Assembly (NCBI RefSeq): GCF_015712165.1
Contig: NZ_JADPZX010000001.1
Span: 4,481,001-4,545,000, forward strand
Source of the DNA: Streptomyces spinoverrucosus
Lineage (GTDB): Bacteria > Actinomycetota > Actinomycetes > Streptomycetales > Streptomycetaceae
Length of the DNA stretch: 64,000 nt
Direction: 5' to 3'
Shown: positions 32,190-41,679 of the stretch, piece after piece
How positions within the stretch are numbered: position 1 is the stretch's first letter
Layout: each line of letters begins with the position of its first letter
Position numbers and translations under genes: made by a program
Notes under the pieces: generated by a model
What the model saw: only the letters and a program-made list of their open reading frames with translations
Database searches by the model: none
Told to the model about the DNA's origin: nothing

Positions 32190-33443
32190 GTGAAGGTCCT
32201 CGTCATCGGTACCGGCGCCCGCGAACACGCCCTGTGCCGCTCCCTGTCCCTCGACCCCGCCGTCACCGCGCTGCACTGCGCCCCCGGCAACGCCGGCATC
32301 GCCGAGGTCGCCGAGCTGCACCCGGTCGACGCCCTGGACGGCGCGGCCGTGTCCGCGCTGGCCGCACGGCTCGGCGCCGACCTGGTGGTCGTAGGCCCGG
32401 AGGCCCCGCTGGTCGCGGGGGTCGCGGACGCCGTGCGCGAGGCGGGCATCGCCGTGTTCGGCCCCTCCAAGGAGGCCGCGCGGCTGGAGGGATCCAAGGC
32501 ATTCGCCAAGGACGTCATGGCGGCGGCCGCGGTCCCGACCGCCCGCTCGTATGTCTGTACGACGCAAGCGGAGGTCGACGAGGCACTCGACGCCTTCGGC
32601 CCGCCGTACGTCGTCAAGGACGACGGTCTCGCCGCCGGCAAGGGCGTCGTCGTCACCGCCGACCTCGACGCGGCGAAGGCCCACGCGGGCGCCTGCGACC
32701 GTGTCGTCATCGAGGAGTACCTCGACGGCCCCGAGGTCTCCCTGTTCGCCGTGACCGACGGCGAGGCCGTCCTCCCGCTCCAGCCCGCCCAGGACTTCAA
32801 GCGCGCGCTCGACAACGACGAGGGCCCGAACACCGGCGGCATGGGCGCCTACTCCCCGCTGCCCTGGGCCGACCCGAAGCTGGTGGACGACGTTCTGCAG
32901 ACCGTCCTCCAGCCGACCGTCGACGAGCTGCGCCGCCGCGGCACGCCGTTCTCCGGCCTGCTCTACGCCGGTCTGGCGATCACCGGCCGGGGTGTGCGGG
33001 TCATCGAGTTCAACGCCCGGTTCGGCGACCCGGAGACCCAGGTGGTCCTGGCCCGCCTGAAGACGCCGCTCGCCGGCATCCTCATGGCCGCCGCCACCGG
33101 CAACCTCGCCAACCTCGAACCCCTCCGCTGGAGCGACGACGCGGCCGTCACCGTCGTCGTCGCCTCGCACAACTACCCCGGCACCCCCCGCACGGGCGAC
33201 CCGATCACCGGCCTCGACGCGGTGGCCGAGGAGGACGCCCCGCACGCCTACGTCCTGCACGCCGGTACGAACCGCGACGGCGACGCCGTCGTCAGCGCGG
33301 GCGGCCGCGTCCTGTCCGTCACCGCGACGGGCGGCGATCTCGCCGAGGCCCGCGAACGGGCGTACCGCGCCGTCTCCCGCATCCACCTGGACGGCTCCCA
33401 GCACCGTACGGACATCGCGGCGAAGGCGGCGACGGGCGCATAG
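32190..33443 (+). CDS. purD: phosphoribosylamine-glycine ligase (GAR synthetase)
   Basis: Second step of purine synthesis: joins glycine to phosphoribosylamine with ATP. The 417-residue ATP-grasp protein starts [15 protein letters not shown] and has [36 protein letters not shown] (ATP-grasp lysine region), [12 protein letters not shown] and [14 protein letters not shown] (metal-binding Glu/Asn). Full family length. GTG 32190 is preceded by a promoter-like TAGGCT rather than a ribosome-binding site, so it may be leaderless. The 196-bp gap from dnaX contains three CAACGAGCA repeats and nothing else recognised. Confidence 0.96.
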   Translation: MKVLVIGTGAREHALCRSLSLDPAVTALHCAPGNAGIAEVAELHPVDALDGAAVSALAARLGADLVVVGPEAPLVAGVADAVREAGIAVFGPSKEAARLEGSKAFAKDVMAAAAVPTARSYVCTTQAEVDEALDAFGPPYVVKDDGLAAGKGVVVTADLDAAKAHAGACDRVVIEEYLDGPEVSLFAVTDGEAVLPLQPAQDFKRALDNDEGPNTGGMGAYSPLPWADPKLVDDVLQTVLQPTVDELRRRGTPFSGLLYAGLAITGRGVRVIEFNARFGDPETQVVLARLKTPLAGILMAAATGNLANLEPLRWSDDAAVTVVVASHNYPGTPRTGDPITGLDAVAEEDAPHAYVLHAGTNRDGDAVVSAGGRVLSVTATGGDLAEARERAYRAVSRIHLDGSQHRTDIAAKAATGA

Positions 33444-33805
33444 CCCACACGGCCCGACCTCCCGCACACCACCGACATCACCCACACCACGGCCCCACGC
33501 CGCCCGCACCACGCCACGATCACCGGCGATCACCCGCCTGACCTGGCATGACACAGGCCCCGGACCTCCTCGGACCCGGGGCCTGATCCTTGCCCTCCGT
33601 CATCCACCTCTCCCCAAAGCCATTCCATCGAGTGACCGATGTCGTATCCGGCTGACGAGGGGCGAGGCCCCAACTAGGGTGCGGCGCAAGCGTTCCGGCA
33701 CTTGGCCCACCGGCATTGCGATGTCAGTGGTGGGTGCCACAGTGGGGGAGTGAGCAACGCCAGGACAGCCAGGACTGCCAGGACGGGAGGGGGTGAGTTC
33801 CGGAC
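33444..33805. other. intergenic region after purD
   Basis: It contains a terminator hairpin (33554-33585) and, further right, CCAGGAC/CAGGAC-type short repeats (33760-33783) just before the next start. No gene is supported. Confidence 0.4.
33554..33585 (+). terminator. terminator-like hairpin after purD
   Basis: CAGGCCCCGG (33554-33563) / CCGGGGCCTG (33576-33585) with a 12-base loop, without a clear T run, as is common in Streptomyces. Confidence 0.6.
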
Positions 33806-36196
33806 GTGACCGGCATCGGTGTGGAAGCAGGGACGCAGAACGCGCGTGCCCGGGCGCTGGCCGTGCTGCGGATCCGCAGCCGCGCGCTGGCCGTCGCCGT
33901 GCTGCCCGCGGCCGTCGCCGTGGTCCTGCTGGCGGGGGGTTCCACCGGCCATCTCGTCGGCCGGGGCTGGGACCTCGCCCGCTGGGCGGTGAGCGTGTTC
34001 GCGCTGCTCGCCCTGCTGGCCGCCGGCGGCTTCGCCCTGCTCCTCGCCCGCGCCCGCCCCGCCGTGAGCCCGACGGTCCCGATCGCCGAGGAAGCGGCCC
34101 CCGACCTCTACCGGCTGGTGCGGGACCTCGCCGACCGCCTCGACGTCCCAGCCCCCTCCGCCATAGCGCTCACCCCGGACTGCGACAGCTGGCTGGAGGA
34201 CCGCACTCATCCGGCCCACGGCCCCCCGCCCGCGCCGGACGACCCCGACGAGATGGCGAGTCTCATACGACGGCACGGCCATCGCCGTACGACGGCCAGC
34301 CCCGTCCTCGTCATCGGCTCCCCGTTCCTGTGGTGGATGCGCGTCGGCGAGCTGCGCGCGGTGCTCGCCCCGGTGGTCGCCGGTACGGGACCTTCGGCGC
34401 ACCCCGACATAGCCGCCGCCCGGCGCTTCGTGCGGGGCCTGGACGCGGCGGTGGCCGTCGTCTCGGCACCGGGCCGCCGCCCCGTGATCCGCACGGTGTG
34501 CGCGGGCGTCGGATGGCTGGCCCGCCTGCTGCTGCGCGGTTGCCGGGAGCACGCGGCCGGGATGGAGCGCGGGGTCGCCGCCGCGGCGGCCGAGCGTGCA
34601 CAGGCTGTGGATTACGGGCTGCGGATCGTTGCGCAGGAGCAGGTCGGGCTGGCGTACGCCGGCTGGGACCGCCTGCTCACCCGGGTCGCGCTGCCCGCCT
34701 GGCGGATGGGCCGCTGGCCGTCCCGGCTGGACGCGGGCGTCGTCGCGGCCCTCACCGAGCTGTCCCGGCGCGACCGCCTGGCCGAGGGATTCGCCTCCCG
34801 CCTCGGCGAGCGTCCCGCCTGCGACCTGCTCGAAGAGCCCGGCCTGGTGGACGAGGCCGCCTCGCTGCTCGCCGCCCGCCTCTTCCACGGGGGCCCGGCG
34901 GAGTCCGGCCCCGACTGGTTGCCGGTGGACTGGCAGGAGTACCCGGACGAGGTCGTCGACCGCAAGTGGCGCACCGACGCGGCCCGCCTCCACCGCGTCC
35001 TGGACACCCTCGGCGTACGCCGCACGACCCGCGACACCGACCACGGCCCCACCCTGGCCCGAGTCCTCGACCACCTCACGGACCCGCCCCCGACGCCGGG
35101 CCACACCACCAACGCCGAAACACTCCCGACCACAGCCCCAGCCCCGGACACGGCCCGACCCACAGACCAGGCGCCGGCCGGTGGTGCGGCCGCAGATTCA
35201 GCGCGACCCACAGACATGCCAGCCGGTGGCACGGCCGCAGAGAGGGCCCGACCCTCAGATACGACCCCAGCCGCAGACGCAGCGTGCCCCACAGAGCAGG
35301 CGCCAGCCGCAGGCACGGCCGCAGATTCAACGCGACCCACAGCCGCGGCGCCAGCCGGTGGCACAGCCGCAGACGCAACCCGAGCCAAAGACACGGCGCC
35401 AGCCGTAGACGCAGTGCGACCCACAGCCACGGCGTCAGCCGCAGGCGCGGCCGCAGACGCAGCCCGCCCCACAGTCACGACCCGAGCCACAGACACAGCG
35501 CCAGCCCCAGACACGGCCCAAGACACAACTCCAGCGCCAGCCCCAGCCACGGCCCAAGACACAACTCCAGCGCCAGCCCCAGACACAACTCCAGCGCCAG
35601 CCCCAGACACAACTCCAGCGCCAGCCCCAGCCACGGCCCAAGACACCACCCCAGCGCCAGCCCCAGCCACGGCCACCCCAGCGCCAGCCCCACACACGGC
35701 CCCGGCCACCACCCCAGCGCCCGCCCCAGCCACCCCCTCAGTCAGCCCCACACCCCCCGCCCCAGCCACACCCCCAGAAGAAGACCCCCCACCCTCCGAC
35801 CCCCGCAGCGCAGCCCTCGCCGCAGGCATCAGCGCGGAAATCGCCCGCGAAGAAGCCACCGCCGCCCCGCCCCGGACAGCCGCGCCCACCCCCACCCCAG
35901 ACACCCTCTGGGACGACTGCGCCCTCCCCCTCTTCCCTCTCCAGCCCCCGCGCACCCCTCGCGAGCTGCTCGCCGACCACGTCACGGCGATGATCTGCTG
36001 CGCCGCGATGGACACCGCCGGTGCCGCCCCCGGCCTGGACTGGCTCGACGGCCCGTCCCTCCTGGTCAAGGGCGAACGCGCCGCCGACCTGACCCCCAGA
36101 GTCCTGAGCCTCATAGAGGACGGCGACCCGGCCCCGCTGAGAGCCTGGCTGTCCGAGGTCGGGATACGCCCGGAGAAGCCCGTACGGCTCGTCTGA
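33806..36196 (+). CDS. membrane protein with degenerate M48-peptidase-like domain and long Ala/Pro/Thr repeat region
   Basis: The 796-residue protein has two N-terminal transmembrane helices (ALAVAVLPAAVAVVLLAGGS and WAVSVFALLALLAAGGFALL), then a segment that reads like an M48 zinc metallopeptidase (DLYRLVRDLADRLDVPAPSA, SPFLWWMRVGELRAVLAPVVAG). Where M48 enzymes have HExxH, this protein has APVVAG, so the catalytic motif is absent. Residues about 430-660 are low-complexity APDTTPAPAP repeats with unusual A-ending codons. A compact C-terminal domain follows (TPRELLADHVTAMICCAAMD, LLVKGERAADLTPRVLSLIE). GTG 33806 is the chosen start; a G-rich GGAGGGGG precedes at a long spacing. Probably a structural or regulatory membrane protein (inference). 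Confidence 0.72.
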   Translation: MTGIGVEAGTQNARARALAVLRIRSRALAVAVLPAAVAVVLLAGGSTGHLVGRGWDLARWAVSVFALLALLAAGGFALLLARARPAVSPTVPIAEEAAPDLYRLVRDLADRLDVPAPSAIALTPDCDSWLEDRTHPAHGPPPAPDDPDEMASLIRRHGHRRTTASPVLVIGSPFLWWMRVGELRAVLAPVVAGTGPSAHPDIAAARRFVRGLDAAVAVVSAPGRRPVIRTVCAGVGWLARLLLRGCREHAAGMERGVAAAAAERAQAVDYGLRIVAQEQVGLAYAGWDRLLTRVALPAWRMGRWPSRLDAGVVAALTELSRRDRLAEGFASRLGERPACDLLEEPGLVDEAASLLAARLFHGGPAESGPDWLPVDWQEYPDEVVDRKWRTDAARLHRVLDTLGVRRTTRDTDHGPTLARVLDHLTDPPPTPGHTTNAETLPTTAPAPDTARPTDQAPAGGAAADSARPTDMPAGGTAAERARPSDTTPAADAACPTEQAPAAGTAADSTRPTAAAPAGGTAADATRAKDTAPAVDAVRPTATASAAGAAADAARPTVTTRATDTAPAPDTAQDTTPAPAPATAQDTTPAPAPDTTPAPAPDTTPAPAPATAQDTTPAPAPATATPAPAPHTAPATTPAPAPATPSVSPTPPAPATPPEEDPPPSDPRSAALAAGISAEIAREEATAAPPRTAAPTPTPDTLWDDCALPLFPLQPPRTPRELLADHVTAMICCAAMDTAGAAPGLDWLDGPSLLVKGERAADLTPRVLSLIEDGDPAPLRAWLSEVGIRPEKPVRLV
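35495..35720 (+). repeat. coding minisatellite in the membrane-protein gene
   Basis: Units of 24-45 bp built from CCAGCGCCAGCCCCAGACAC and ACAACT or CACGGCCCAAGACACAACT are tandemly repeated and stay in frame, encoding APAPDTTP and APATAQDTTP. Upstream (35150-35490) an older, diverged set with GGCACGGCCGCAGA is visible. Confidence 0.75.
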
Positions 36197-36444
36197 GCCC
36201 CGGTCTGCCCGCCACCCTTCCGGCTCCCCGCCCGGAGCCCCAGCTTCCGCTTTCGGTCAATTCGAAACGAACTGTGACGGACTCCGTGCGTAATGTGATG
36301 TGCTGGTACTGAACGCGCACATGGCAAACCCGCCCGACATAAGACAGTCATACAAACACCCAGAGCGCACCACAGCACACTCACCACCACCCAAGAACGA
36401 CCGCACCACCACAACAAAACGGCGCCCGGGGAGGGGAAGCGACC

Positions 36445-37950
36445 ATGGGGTCGGAGCAGATTCGCCGCTGGGAGTCGGGAGCACTGGCACACGCCGTGAC
36501 GGATCCTTTCGGCCAGGGCCCGCTCCCCTGGCTGCGCGGCAGCGAGACGTACTTCGACGACACCGGAAAGGTGGTCCCCTGGTACGTGGACCAGGCCCCC
36601 GGCGCCCAACAGACGCAGACCCCCGGCGCCGCCACCCCCCGCGTCCCCGCCCCCCGCTCCGGCGGCCCCCGAGCCGCCGACGACGTACACCGCCAGATCA
36701 AGGGCTTCAACTCCACCGGCGCGGTCGCCCCGGGCGATGCCGTCGACTTCCACGTCACCGTCGACCCGCCCCAGGAATTCGCCGTCGACATCTACCGCAT
36801 CGGCCACTACGGCGGCGACGGCGCGGCCAAGATCACCACCAGCCCCCGCCTCTCCGGCATCGTCCAGCCCCCACCCCTCACCGCCGACCGCACGGTCTCC
36901 TGCCACCACTGGTGGCTCTCCTGGCGCCTGCAGATCCCGTCGCACTGGAGCGTCGGCGCGTACGTCGCCGTCCTGACCACCGCCGACGGCTACCGCTCCC
37001 ACGTCCCGTTCACGGTCCGCGACGACCACCCGGCCGACCTGCTGCTGTTACTCCCGGACATCACCTGGCAGGCGTACAACCTCTATCCCGAGGACGGCCG
37101 CACCGGCGCGAGCCTCTACCACGCCTGGGACGAGCACGGCCGGCTGCTCGGCGAGGCGGACGCCGCGACGACGGTCTCCTTCGACCGGCCGTACGCGGGC
37201 GCGGGCCTGCCCCTGCACGTGGGCCACGCCTACGACTTCATCCGCTGGGCCGAGCGCTACGGCTACGACCTCGCCTACGCCGACGCCCGCGACCTGCACG
37301 CCGGCCGCGTCGACCCCACCCGCTACCGGGGCCTGGTCTTCCCGGGCCACGACGAGTACTGGTCGACGAACATGCGCCGCACGGTGGAGCTGGCCCGCGA
37401 GAACGGCACGTCCCTCGTCTTCCTCTCCTCCAACTCCATGTACTGGCAGGTGGAGTTGGGCCCGTCCCCGTCCGGCACCCCGGACCGCCTCCTGACCTGC
37501 CGCAAGCGCAGGGGCCCGGGCAGGCCGGTGCTGTGGCGGGAGATCGACCGCCCGGAGCAGCAGGTGATCGGCATCCAGTACCAGGGCCGGGTCCCCGAGC
37601 CGCACCCGCTGATCGTCCGTAACGCCGGCCACTGGCTGTGGGAGGCGACCGGCGCGCACGAGGGCGACGAGATCGCGGGCCTGGTCGCCGGCGAGGCCGA
37701 CCGCTACTTCCCGCGCACCCCGCTCCCCGACCACGACGAGCGCATCCTGCTCGCCCACTCCCCGTACACCGACAGCGAGGGCGTCCTCCGCCACCAGGAG
37801 ACGTCCCTCTACCGCGCCCCGTCCGGCGCCCTGGTCTTCGCGGCCGGAACGTTCGCTTGGTCCCCGGCCCTGGACCGCCCCGGCCACGTGGACGCCCGTA
37901 TCCAGCGCGCCACCGCCAACCTCCTGGACCGCATCTGCAAACGCGACTGA
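36445..37950 (+). CDS. N,N-dimethylformamidase beta-subunit-like protein
   Basis: The 501-residue protein has an N-terminal beta domain (VHRQIKGFNSTGAVAPGDAV, VDIYRIGHYGGDGAAKI) followed by the large domain conserved in the DMFase beta-subunit family (DLLLLLPDITWQAYNLYPED, YRGLVFPGHDEYWSTNMRRT, NGTSLVFLSSNSMYWQVEL). That domain has a glutamine-amidotransferase-like fold. In true DMFase an additional alpha subunit is needed; none is encoded nearby, so the substrate is uncertain. No signal peptide. ATG 36445 follows GGAGGGGAAG. Confidence 0.82.
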   Translation: MGSEQIRRWESGALAHAVTDPFGQGPLPWLRGSETYFDDTGKVVPWYVDQAPGAQQTQTPGAATPRVPAPRSGGPRAADDVHRQIKGFNSTGAVAPGDAVDFHVTVDPPQEFAVDIYRIGHYGGDGAAKITTSPRLSGIVQPPPLTADRTVSCHHWWLSWRLQIPSHWSVGAYVAVLTTADGYRSHVPFTVRDDHPADLLLLLPDITWQAYNLYPEDGRTGASLYHAWDEHGRLLGEADAATTVSFDRPYAGAGLPLHVGHAYDFIRWAERYGYDLAYADARDLHAGRVDPTRYRGLVFPGHDEYWSTNMRRTVELARENGTSLVFLSSNSMYWQVELGPSPSGTPDRLLTCRKRRGPGRPVLWREIDRPEQQVIGIQYQGRVPEPHPLIVRNAGHWLWEATGAHEGDEIAGLVAGEADRYFPRTPLPDHDERILLAHSPYTDSEGVLRHQETSLYRAPSGALVFAAGTFAWSPALDRPGHVDARIQRATANLLDRICKRD

Positions 37951-38019
37951 CCCGCTGTCCTCGATCACTTCCCGGTGCGGGAGAATCGACCCAGTTGGAC
38001 AGAACCACGGGGAGGAACC

Positions 38020-38919
38020 GTGTCCGGATTCGTCGAAAAGCCCGAGCCGACCGAGGTTCCGGGCCTGGTGCATCTGCACACCGGCAAGGTGCGCGAGCTG
38101 TACCAGAACGAGGCGGGCGACCTCGTGATGGTCGCCAGCGACCGTATCTCCGCCTACGACTGGGTGCTGCCGACCGAGATCCCCGACAAGGGCCGCGTCC
38201 TCACCCAGCTCTCCCTGTGGTGGTTCGACCAGCTCGCCGACCTGGCCCCCGGTCATGTCCTGAGCACCGAACTCCCGCCGGGCGCCCCCGCCGACTGGGC
38301 GGGCCGCACGCTGGTCTGCAAGTCGCTGCGGATGGTCCCCGTGGAGTGCGTGGCCCGCGGCTACCTCACCGGCTCCGGCCTGGTCGAGTACAACGAGTCC
38401 CGTACGGTCTGCGGCCTCGCCCTCCCCGCAGGCCTCGTCGACGGCTCCGAGCTGCCCGCCCCGATCTTCACCCCGGCCACCAAGGCGGAGGTCGGCGAGC
38501 ACGACGAGAACGTCTCCTACGAGGAGGTCGCCCGCCAGGTCGGCGCCGACACCGCCGCCCAGCTCCGCCAGGCCACCCTCGCCGTCTACTCCCGCGCCCG
38601 GGACATCGCCCGCGACCGCGGGATCATCCTCGCGGACACGAAGTTCGAGTTCGGCTTCGACGGCGACACCCTGGTCCTCGCCGACGAGGTCCTCACCCCC
38701 GACTCCTCCCGCTTCTGGCCGGTCGACCAGTGGCAGCCGGGCCGCGCGCAGCCGTCGTACGACAAGCAGTACGTCCGTGACTGGCTGACCTCGCCCGAGT
38801 CCGGCTGGGACCGCGGGAGCGAGCAGCCCCCGCCCGCGCTGCCGCAGCAGGTCGTGGACGCGACCCGCGCCAAGTACGTGGAGGCGTACGAGCGCCTGAC
38901 GGGCACCAGCTGGTCGTAA
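38020..38919 (+). CDS. purC: SAICAR synthetase (phosphoribosylaminoimidazole-succinocarboxamide synthase)
   Basis: This step of purine synthesis ligates aspartate to CAIR with ATP. The 299-residue protein has HTGKVRELYQ (ATP loop), ASDRISAYDWVLP, VPVECVARGYLTGSGLVEY, and the catalytic/metal region ILADTKFEFGFD ... LADEVLTPDSSRFWP. Length is typical of the monomer form. GTG 38020 follows GGAGG at spacing four. It stands alone between the DMFase-like gene and a strong terminator. Confidence 0.96.
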   Translation: MSGFVEKPEPTEVPGLVHLHTGKVRELYQNEAGDLVMVASDRISAYDWVLPTEIPDKGRVLTQLSLWWFDQLADLAPGHVLSTELPPGAPADWAGRTLVCKSLRMVPVECVARGYLTGSGLVEYNESRTVCGLALPAGLVDGSELPAPIFTPATKAEVGEHDENVSYEEVARQVGADTAAQLRQATLAVYSRARDIARDRGIILADTKFEFGFDGDTLVLADEVLTPDSSRFWPVDQWQPGRAQPSYDKQYVRDWLTSPESGWDRGSEQPPPALPQQVVDATRAKYVEAYERLTGTSWS

Positions 38920-38931
38920 CCACAACAAGAA

Positions 38932-38957
38932 AGCCCCCCGGCCGAAACCGGGGGGCT
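38932..38957 (+). terminator. terminator hairpin between purC and tRNA-Gly
   Basis: AGCCCCCCGG / CCGGGGGGCT with a CCGAAA loop, directly downstream of purC. It can serve both purC and the leftward tRNA-Gly transcript. Confidence 0.8.
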
Positions 38958-38964
38958 CATCCAG

Positions 38965-39037
38965 AGCGGACGACGAGGCTCGAACTCGCGACCTCAACCT
39001 TGGCAAGGTTGCGCTCTACCAACTGAGCTACGTCCGC
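38965..39037 (-). tRNA. tRNA-Gly(GCC)
   Basis: Acceptor GCGGACG pairs with CGTCCGC, discriminator T. The D-loop contains the normal GG (AGTTGGTA), the anticodon loop is TTGCCAA (anticodon GCC), and the T-arm has GTTCGAGC. No CCA is encoded. An identical copy lies at 42764. Confidence 0.96.
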
Positions 39038-39060
39038 AGTGCGCCGGGGCGCGAAAGCAA

Positions 39061-39669
39061 CTATACCCAACCCCGCTCGCGAGCGAGACGCACAGCCGCA
39101 TGCCGGTTCTCCACCCCGAGCTTCGACACGGCCGACGACAGGTAGTTCCGTACGGTTCCCTGGGACAGCGCCGCGCGCTCGGCGATCTCGGCGACGGGCG
39201 CCCCGTCCGCGGCCAGTTCCAGCACCTCGGCCTCCCGCGCCGTGAGCGGCGAGTCCCCGGCGGAGATGGCGTCGGCGGCCAACTCGGGGTCGATGTAACG
39301 GCTCCCGGCATGGACGGTACGGATGATCTCCGCCAGCCGTTGTGCGCTGACCGTCTTCGGCACGAACCCCCGTACGCCCGCCGCCAGCGCCCGCTTCAGG
39401 TGCCCCGGCAGGCCGTGACTGGTGACGATCAGCACCTGGCAGCCGGGCAGTTCGGCCCGCAGTGATGTGGCGACCTTCACACCGTCGGCGCCGGGCATCT
39501 GCAGATCCAGCACGGCCACATCGGGTTCGTGCGCCCGTGCCATCGCCAGTGCCTCCGGCCCGCTCGCCGCCTCGGCGACCACCATGAGGTCGTCCTCCAG
39601 CGACAACAGCGCGGCCAGCGCACCCCGGATCAGATGTTCGTCGTCGGCGAGCAGCACGCGCACGGTCAC
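39061..39669 (-). CDS. NarL/LuxR-family response regulator
   Basis: The 202-residue regulator has the receiver motif (acid pair Asp9-Asp10, phosphoacceptor Asp55 in VAVLDLQMPG, conserved Lys in FVPKTVSAQ) and a C-terminal LuxR HTH (LTAREAEVLELAADG, ALSQGTVRNYLSSAVSKLGV). GTG 39669 overlaps the sensor-kinase stop (GTGA). It is the last gene of a four-gene leftward operon: ABC ATPase, ABC permease, kinase, regulator. It resembles DesR-type systems that control an ABC exporter. A double palindrome upstream of the ATPase gene is its probable target. Confidence 0.93.
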   Translation of the reverse strand: MTVRVLLADDEHLIRGALAALLSLEDDLMVVAEAASGPEALAMARAHEPDVAVLDLQMPGADGVKVATSLRAELPGCQVLIVTSHGLPGHLKRALAAGVRGFVPKTVSAQRLAEIIRTVHAGSRYIDPELAADAISAGDSPLTAREAEVLELAADGAPVAEIAERAALSQGTVRNYLSSAVSKLGVENRHAAVRLARERGWV

Positions 39670-40904
39670 GAAGCCACCTCATGCACAACAGGCGTCAACG
39701 GCACCTCTGCCACCACCCGGAACACACCCTGCCCGACCGGTCCGGCTTCCAACGTCCCCTCCACGGCGGCCAACCGCTCCCGCAGTCCGGCAAGACCGGA
39801 CCCCCCTCCGGTACCAGTGGCCCCGGAGGCCCCGTTGTTCTCCACCCTCAACACCACACGCCCCTCAGCCACCCGCAGCCCCACGACACACAGCCCGGCG
39901 TCCCCGTGCCGCAGCACATTGGTGGTGGCCTCGCGCACCACCCACCCCAGCGCCGACTGCACCTCACCCGGCAGCCCGGCGGCCGCGTCCTCCCCGGACA
40001 CCTCGCAGGCGATCCCGGCCGCCGTCAGCACGCCCTGAGCACCGGCGAGTTCGGCGCCGAGGTCGGCCTCGCGGTACCCGCGTACGACATCCCGCACCTC
40101 TCGTTGCGACTCCTGCGCGATCCGCTGCACCTCGATCATCTGGTCCACGGCCTCGGCCCGCCCGCGCCGCGCCAACTGCACGGCCAGCTCGCTCTTCAGC
40201 GCGATCACGGCGAGGTTGCGGCCCATCACGTCGTGCATGTCCCGCCCGAACCGCAGCCGTTCCTCCGCGACGGCGAGCCGGGCCCGGGTCTCACGGGCCT
40301 CGTCGAGTTCGTAGACGGCGTTGAGCAGCCAGACGGAGAAGACGGAGGTGAAGGCGAAGAAGCCCATGGCGGCCAGCCCCGCCAGCGCCGAGGCCAGCGC
40401 GTCCACGACGGGGCCGCCCAGCGCGAGGACCGTCAGGGCGGTGCCCGCCGAGAGGCCGAGCACCAGCTCCAGAACCCGGCGCCGGCTGCGGATGCCCAGC
40501 GTGATCGACCCGACGCCGAAGGCCAGCAGACCGGCGAACAGCGTGCCCAGCGCGGTCGTGGCGTCCTCGCCGCCCACTCCACGGTCGACGAGGACGAGTA
40601 CGGTGCCCGCGAACAGCGCGCTGACCGTCCCGTGCGCCCACATCAGCCGCAGGGGCTGTGGGCGCAGGCCGCGTGTCCAGTCCAGCGCCCGGGAACCGAC
40701 CACCGCGGCGAACAGAGCGTGCCCGCACACCAGCAGGAACATCCAGACCGCGTACGGCAGTCGCCCCTGGCCGAGGACCGGGAGGCCGAACAGCCCGACC
40801 TCGATCACCGCGAAGAAGTGGAACGACCACCGTGTGTACGTCTCCACCTTCGCCGGCGTGCTCTTCCTCCGCCACCATCGCCCCGGCCTGGACACCTGCC
40901 GCAC
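39666..40904 (-). CDS. sensor histidine kinase (HisKA_3/NarL-partner type)
   Basis: The protein has several transmembrane helices (FHFFAVIEVGLFGLPVLGQ, YAVWMFLLVCGHALFAAVVG, GTVSALFAGTVLVLVDRGV, GTALTVLALGGPVVDALASA). The phosphoacceptor is in GRDMHDVMGRNLAVIALKSE (His after Met-Asp), followed by the HATPase N-box REATTNVLRHG and a shortened G-box (GGGSGLAGLRERL). This is the DesK-like class. The frame is open to 41036, but that part overlaps the permease gene. GTG 40904 (or GTG 40895) lies directly after GGAGGGGAG. The first gives 412 residues. Confidence 0.9.
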   Translation of the reverse strand: MRQVSRPGRWWRRKSTPAKVETYTRWSFHFFAVIEVGLFGLPVLGQGRLPYAVWMFLLVCGHALFAAVVGSRALDWTRGLRPQPLRLMWAHGTVSALFAGTVLVLVDRGVGGEDATTALGTLFAGLLAFGVGSITLGIRSRRRVLELVLGLSAGTALTVLALGGPVVDALASALAGLAAMGFFAFTSVFSVWLLNAVYELDEARETRARLAVAEERLRFGRDMHDVMGRNLAVIALKSELAVQLARRGRAEAVDQMIEVQRIAQESQREVRDVVRGYREADLGAELAGAQGVLTAAGIACEVSGEDAAAGLPGEVQSALGWVVREATTNVLRHGDAGLCVVGLRVAEGRVVLRVENNGASGATGTGGGSGLAGLRERLAAVEGTLEAGPVGQGVFRVVAEVPLTPVVHEVAS

Positions 40905-40914
40905 CTCCCCTCCG

Positions 40915-41679
40915 TCAGCGTCGCGGCTCCCACCGGAACCACCGCCGTACAGCAAACACGGCGACGACGGTCCAGGCCAGCGAGACCGCCATGGCACCCA
41001 GCGCCTCGGACGCCGGCAGATCCCCGGTCCACGCACCGCGCACCAGCGTGATGGCGGGCGTCAGCGGCAGCAGCTCGCACACCGAGGCCACCCGGTCGGG
41101 CAGCAGTTCCAGCGGGACGGCCATGCCCGAGCCGAGCATGGACACGAACAGCAGCGGCAGGCTGGTCACCTGGGCGCTCTCGGCGGTCCTGGTGAAGGCG
41201 GCCGTGACCGCCGCGAGCAACGCGCACAGCACGAGCCCCAACAGCACTCCGATGACGGCGAGATGAGGAGCGGGCGGCGCGCCGAGGTCCATCAGGACCG
41301 TGCAGCCGACCGCCAGCAGCACGCACTGCACCAGCCCGATCCCGACGGGCGGCAGCGCGGCTCCGGCGAGGATCTCCACATCCCGCAGCTCACCGGTGCG
41401 CAACCGCTTCAGCACCAGTTCCTCGCGTCGCACCACATACGCACTGGTGAGCGCCGAGTACAACGCGAAGAGCAGCGAGAACCCGATCGCGGCGGGCAGC
41501 AGGACGGTGCCGACCGTGAGCCCGGCGTCCGCCAGATCCATCCCGTCGATCGCCGACCGCACGCTCAGGGGCAGCAGAAGCGGGACGAGCAGCACCGTGA
41601 CGATCGTCGCCCGGCTGCGCCCCAGCAGGGTCAGCTCCGCCCGTGCGAGGGCGCTCATACGTCCGGTGACCGTGGTCAT
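40915..41679 (-). CDS. ABC-2 type transporter permease
   Basis: The 254-residue membrane protein shows the six-helix ABC-2 pattern (ATIVTVLLVPLLLPLSVRS, VGTVLLPAAIGFSLLFALYS, VGIGLVQCVLLAVGCTVLMD, LAVIGVLLGLVLCALLAAVT, LPLLFVSMLGSGMAVPLEL, MAVSLAWTVVAVFAVRRWF). ATG 41679 overlaps the ATPase stop by four bases. Together with the ATPase it should form an exporter, perhaps for a drug or lipid; substrate unknown. Confidence 0.9.
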   Translation of the reverse strand: MTTVTGRMSALARAELTLLGRSRATIVTVLLVPLLLPLSVRSAIDGMDLADAGLTVGTVLLPAAIGFSLLFALYSALTSAYVVRREELVLKRLRTGELRDVEILAGAALPPVGIGLVQCVLLAVGCTVLMDLGAPPAPHLAVIGVLLGLVLCALLAAVTAAFTRTAESAQVTSLPLLFVSMLGSGMAVPLELLPDRVASVCELLPLTPAITLVRGAWTGDLPASEALGAMAVSLAWTVVAVFAVRRWFRWEPRR

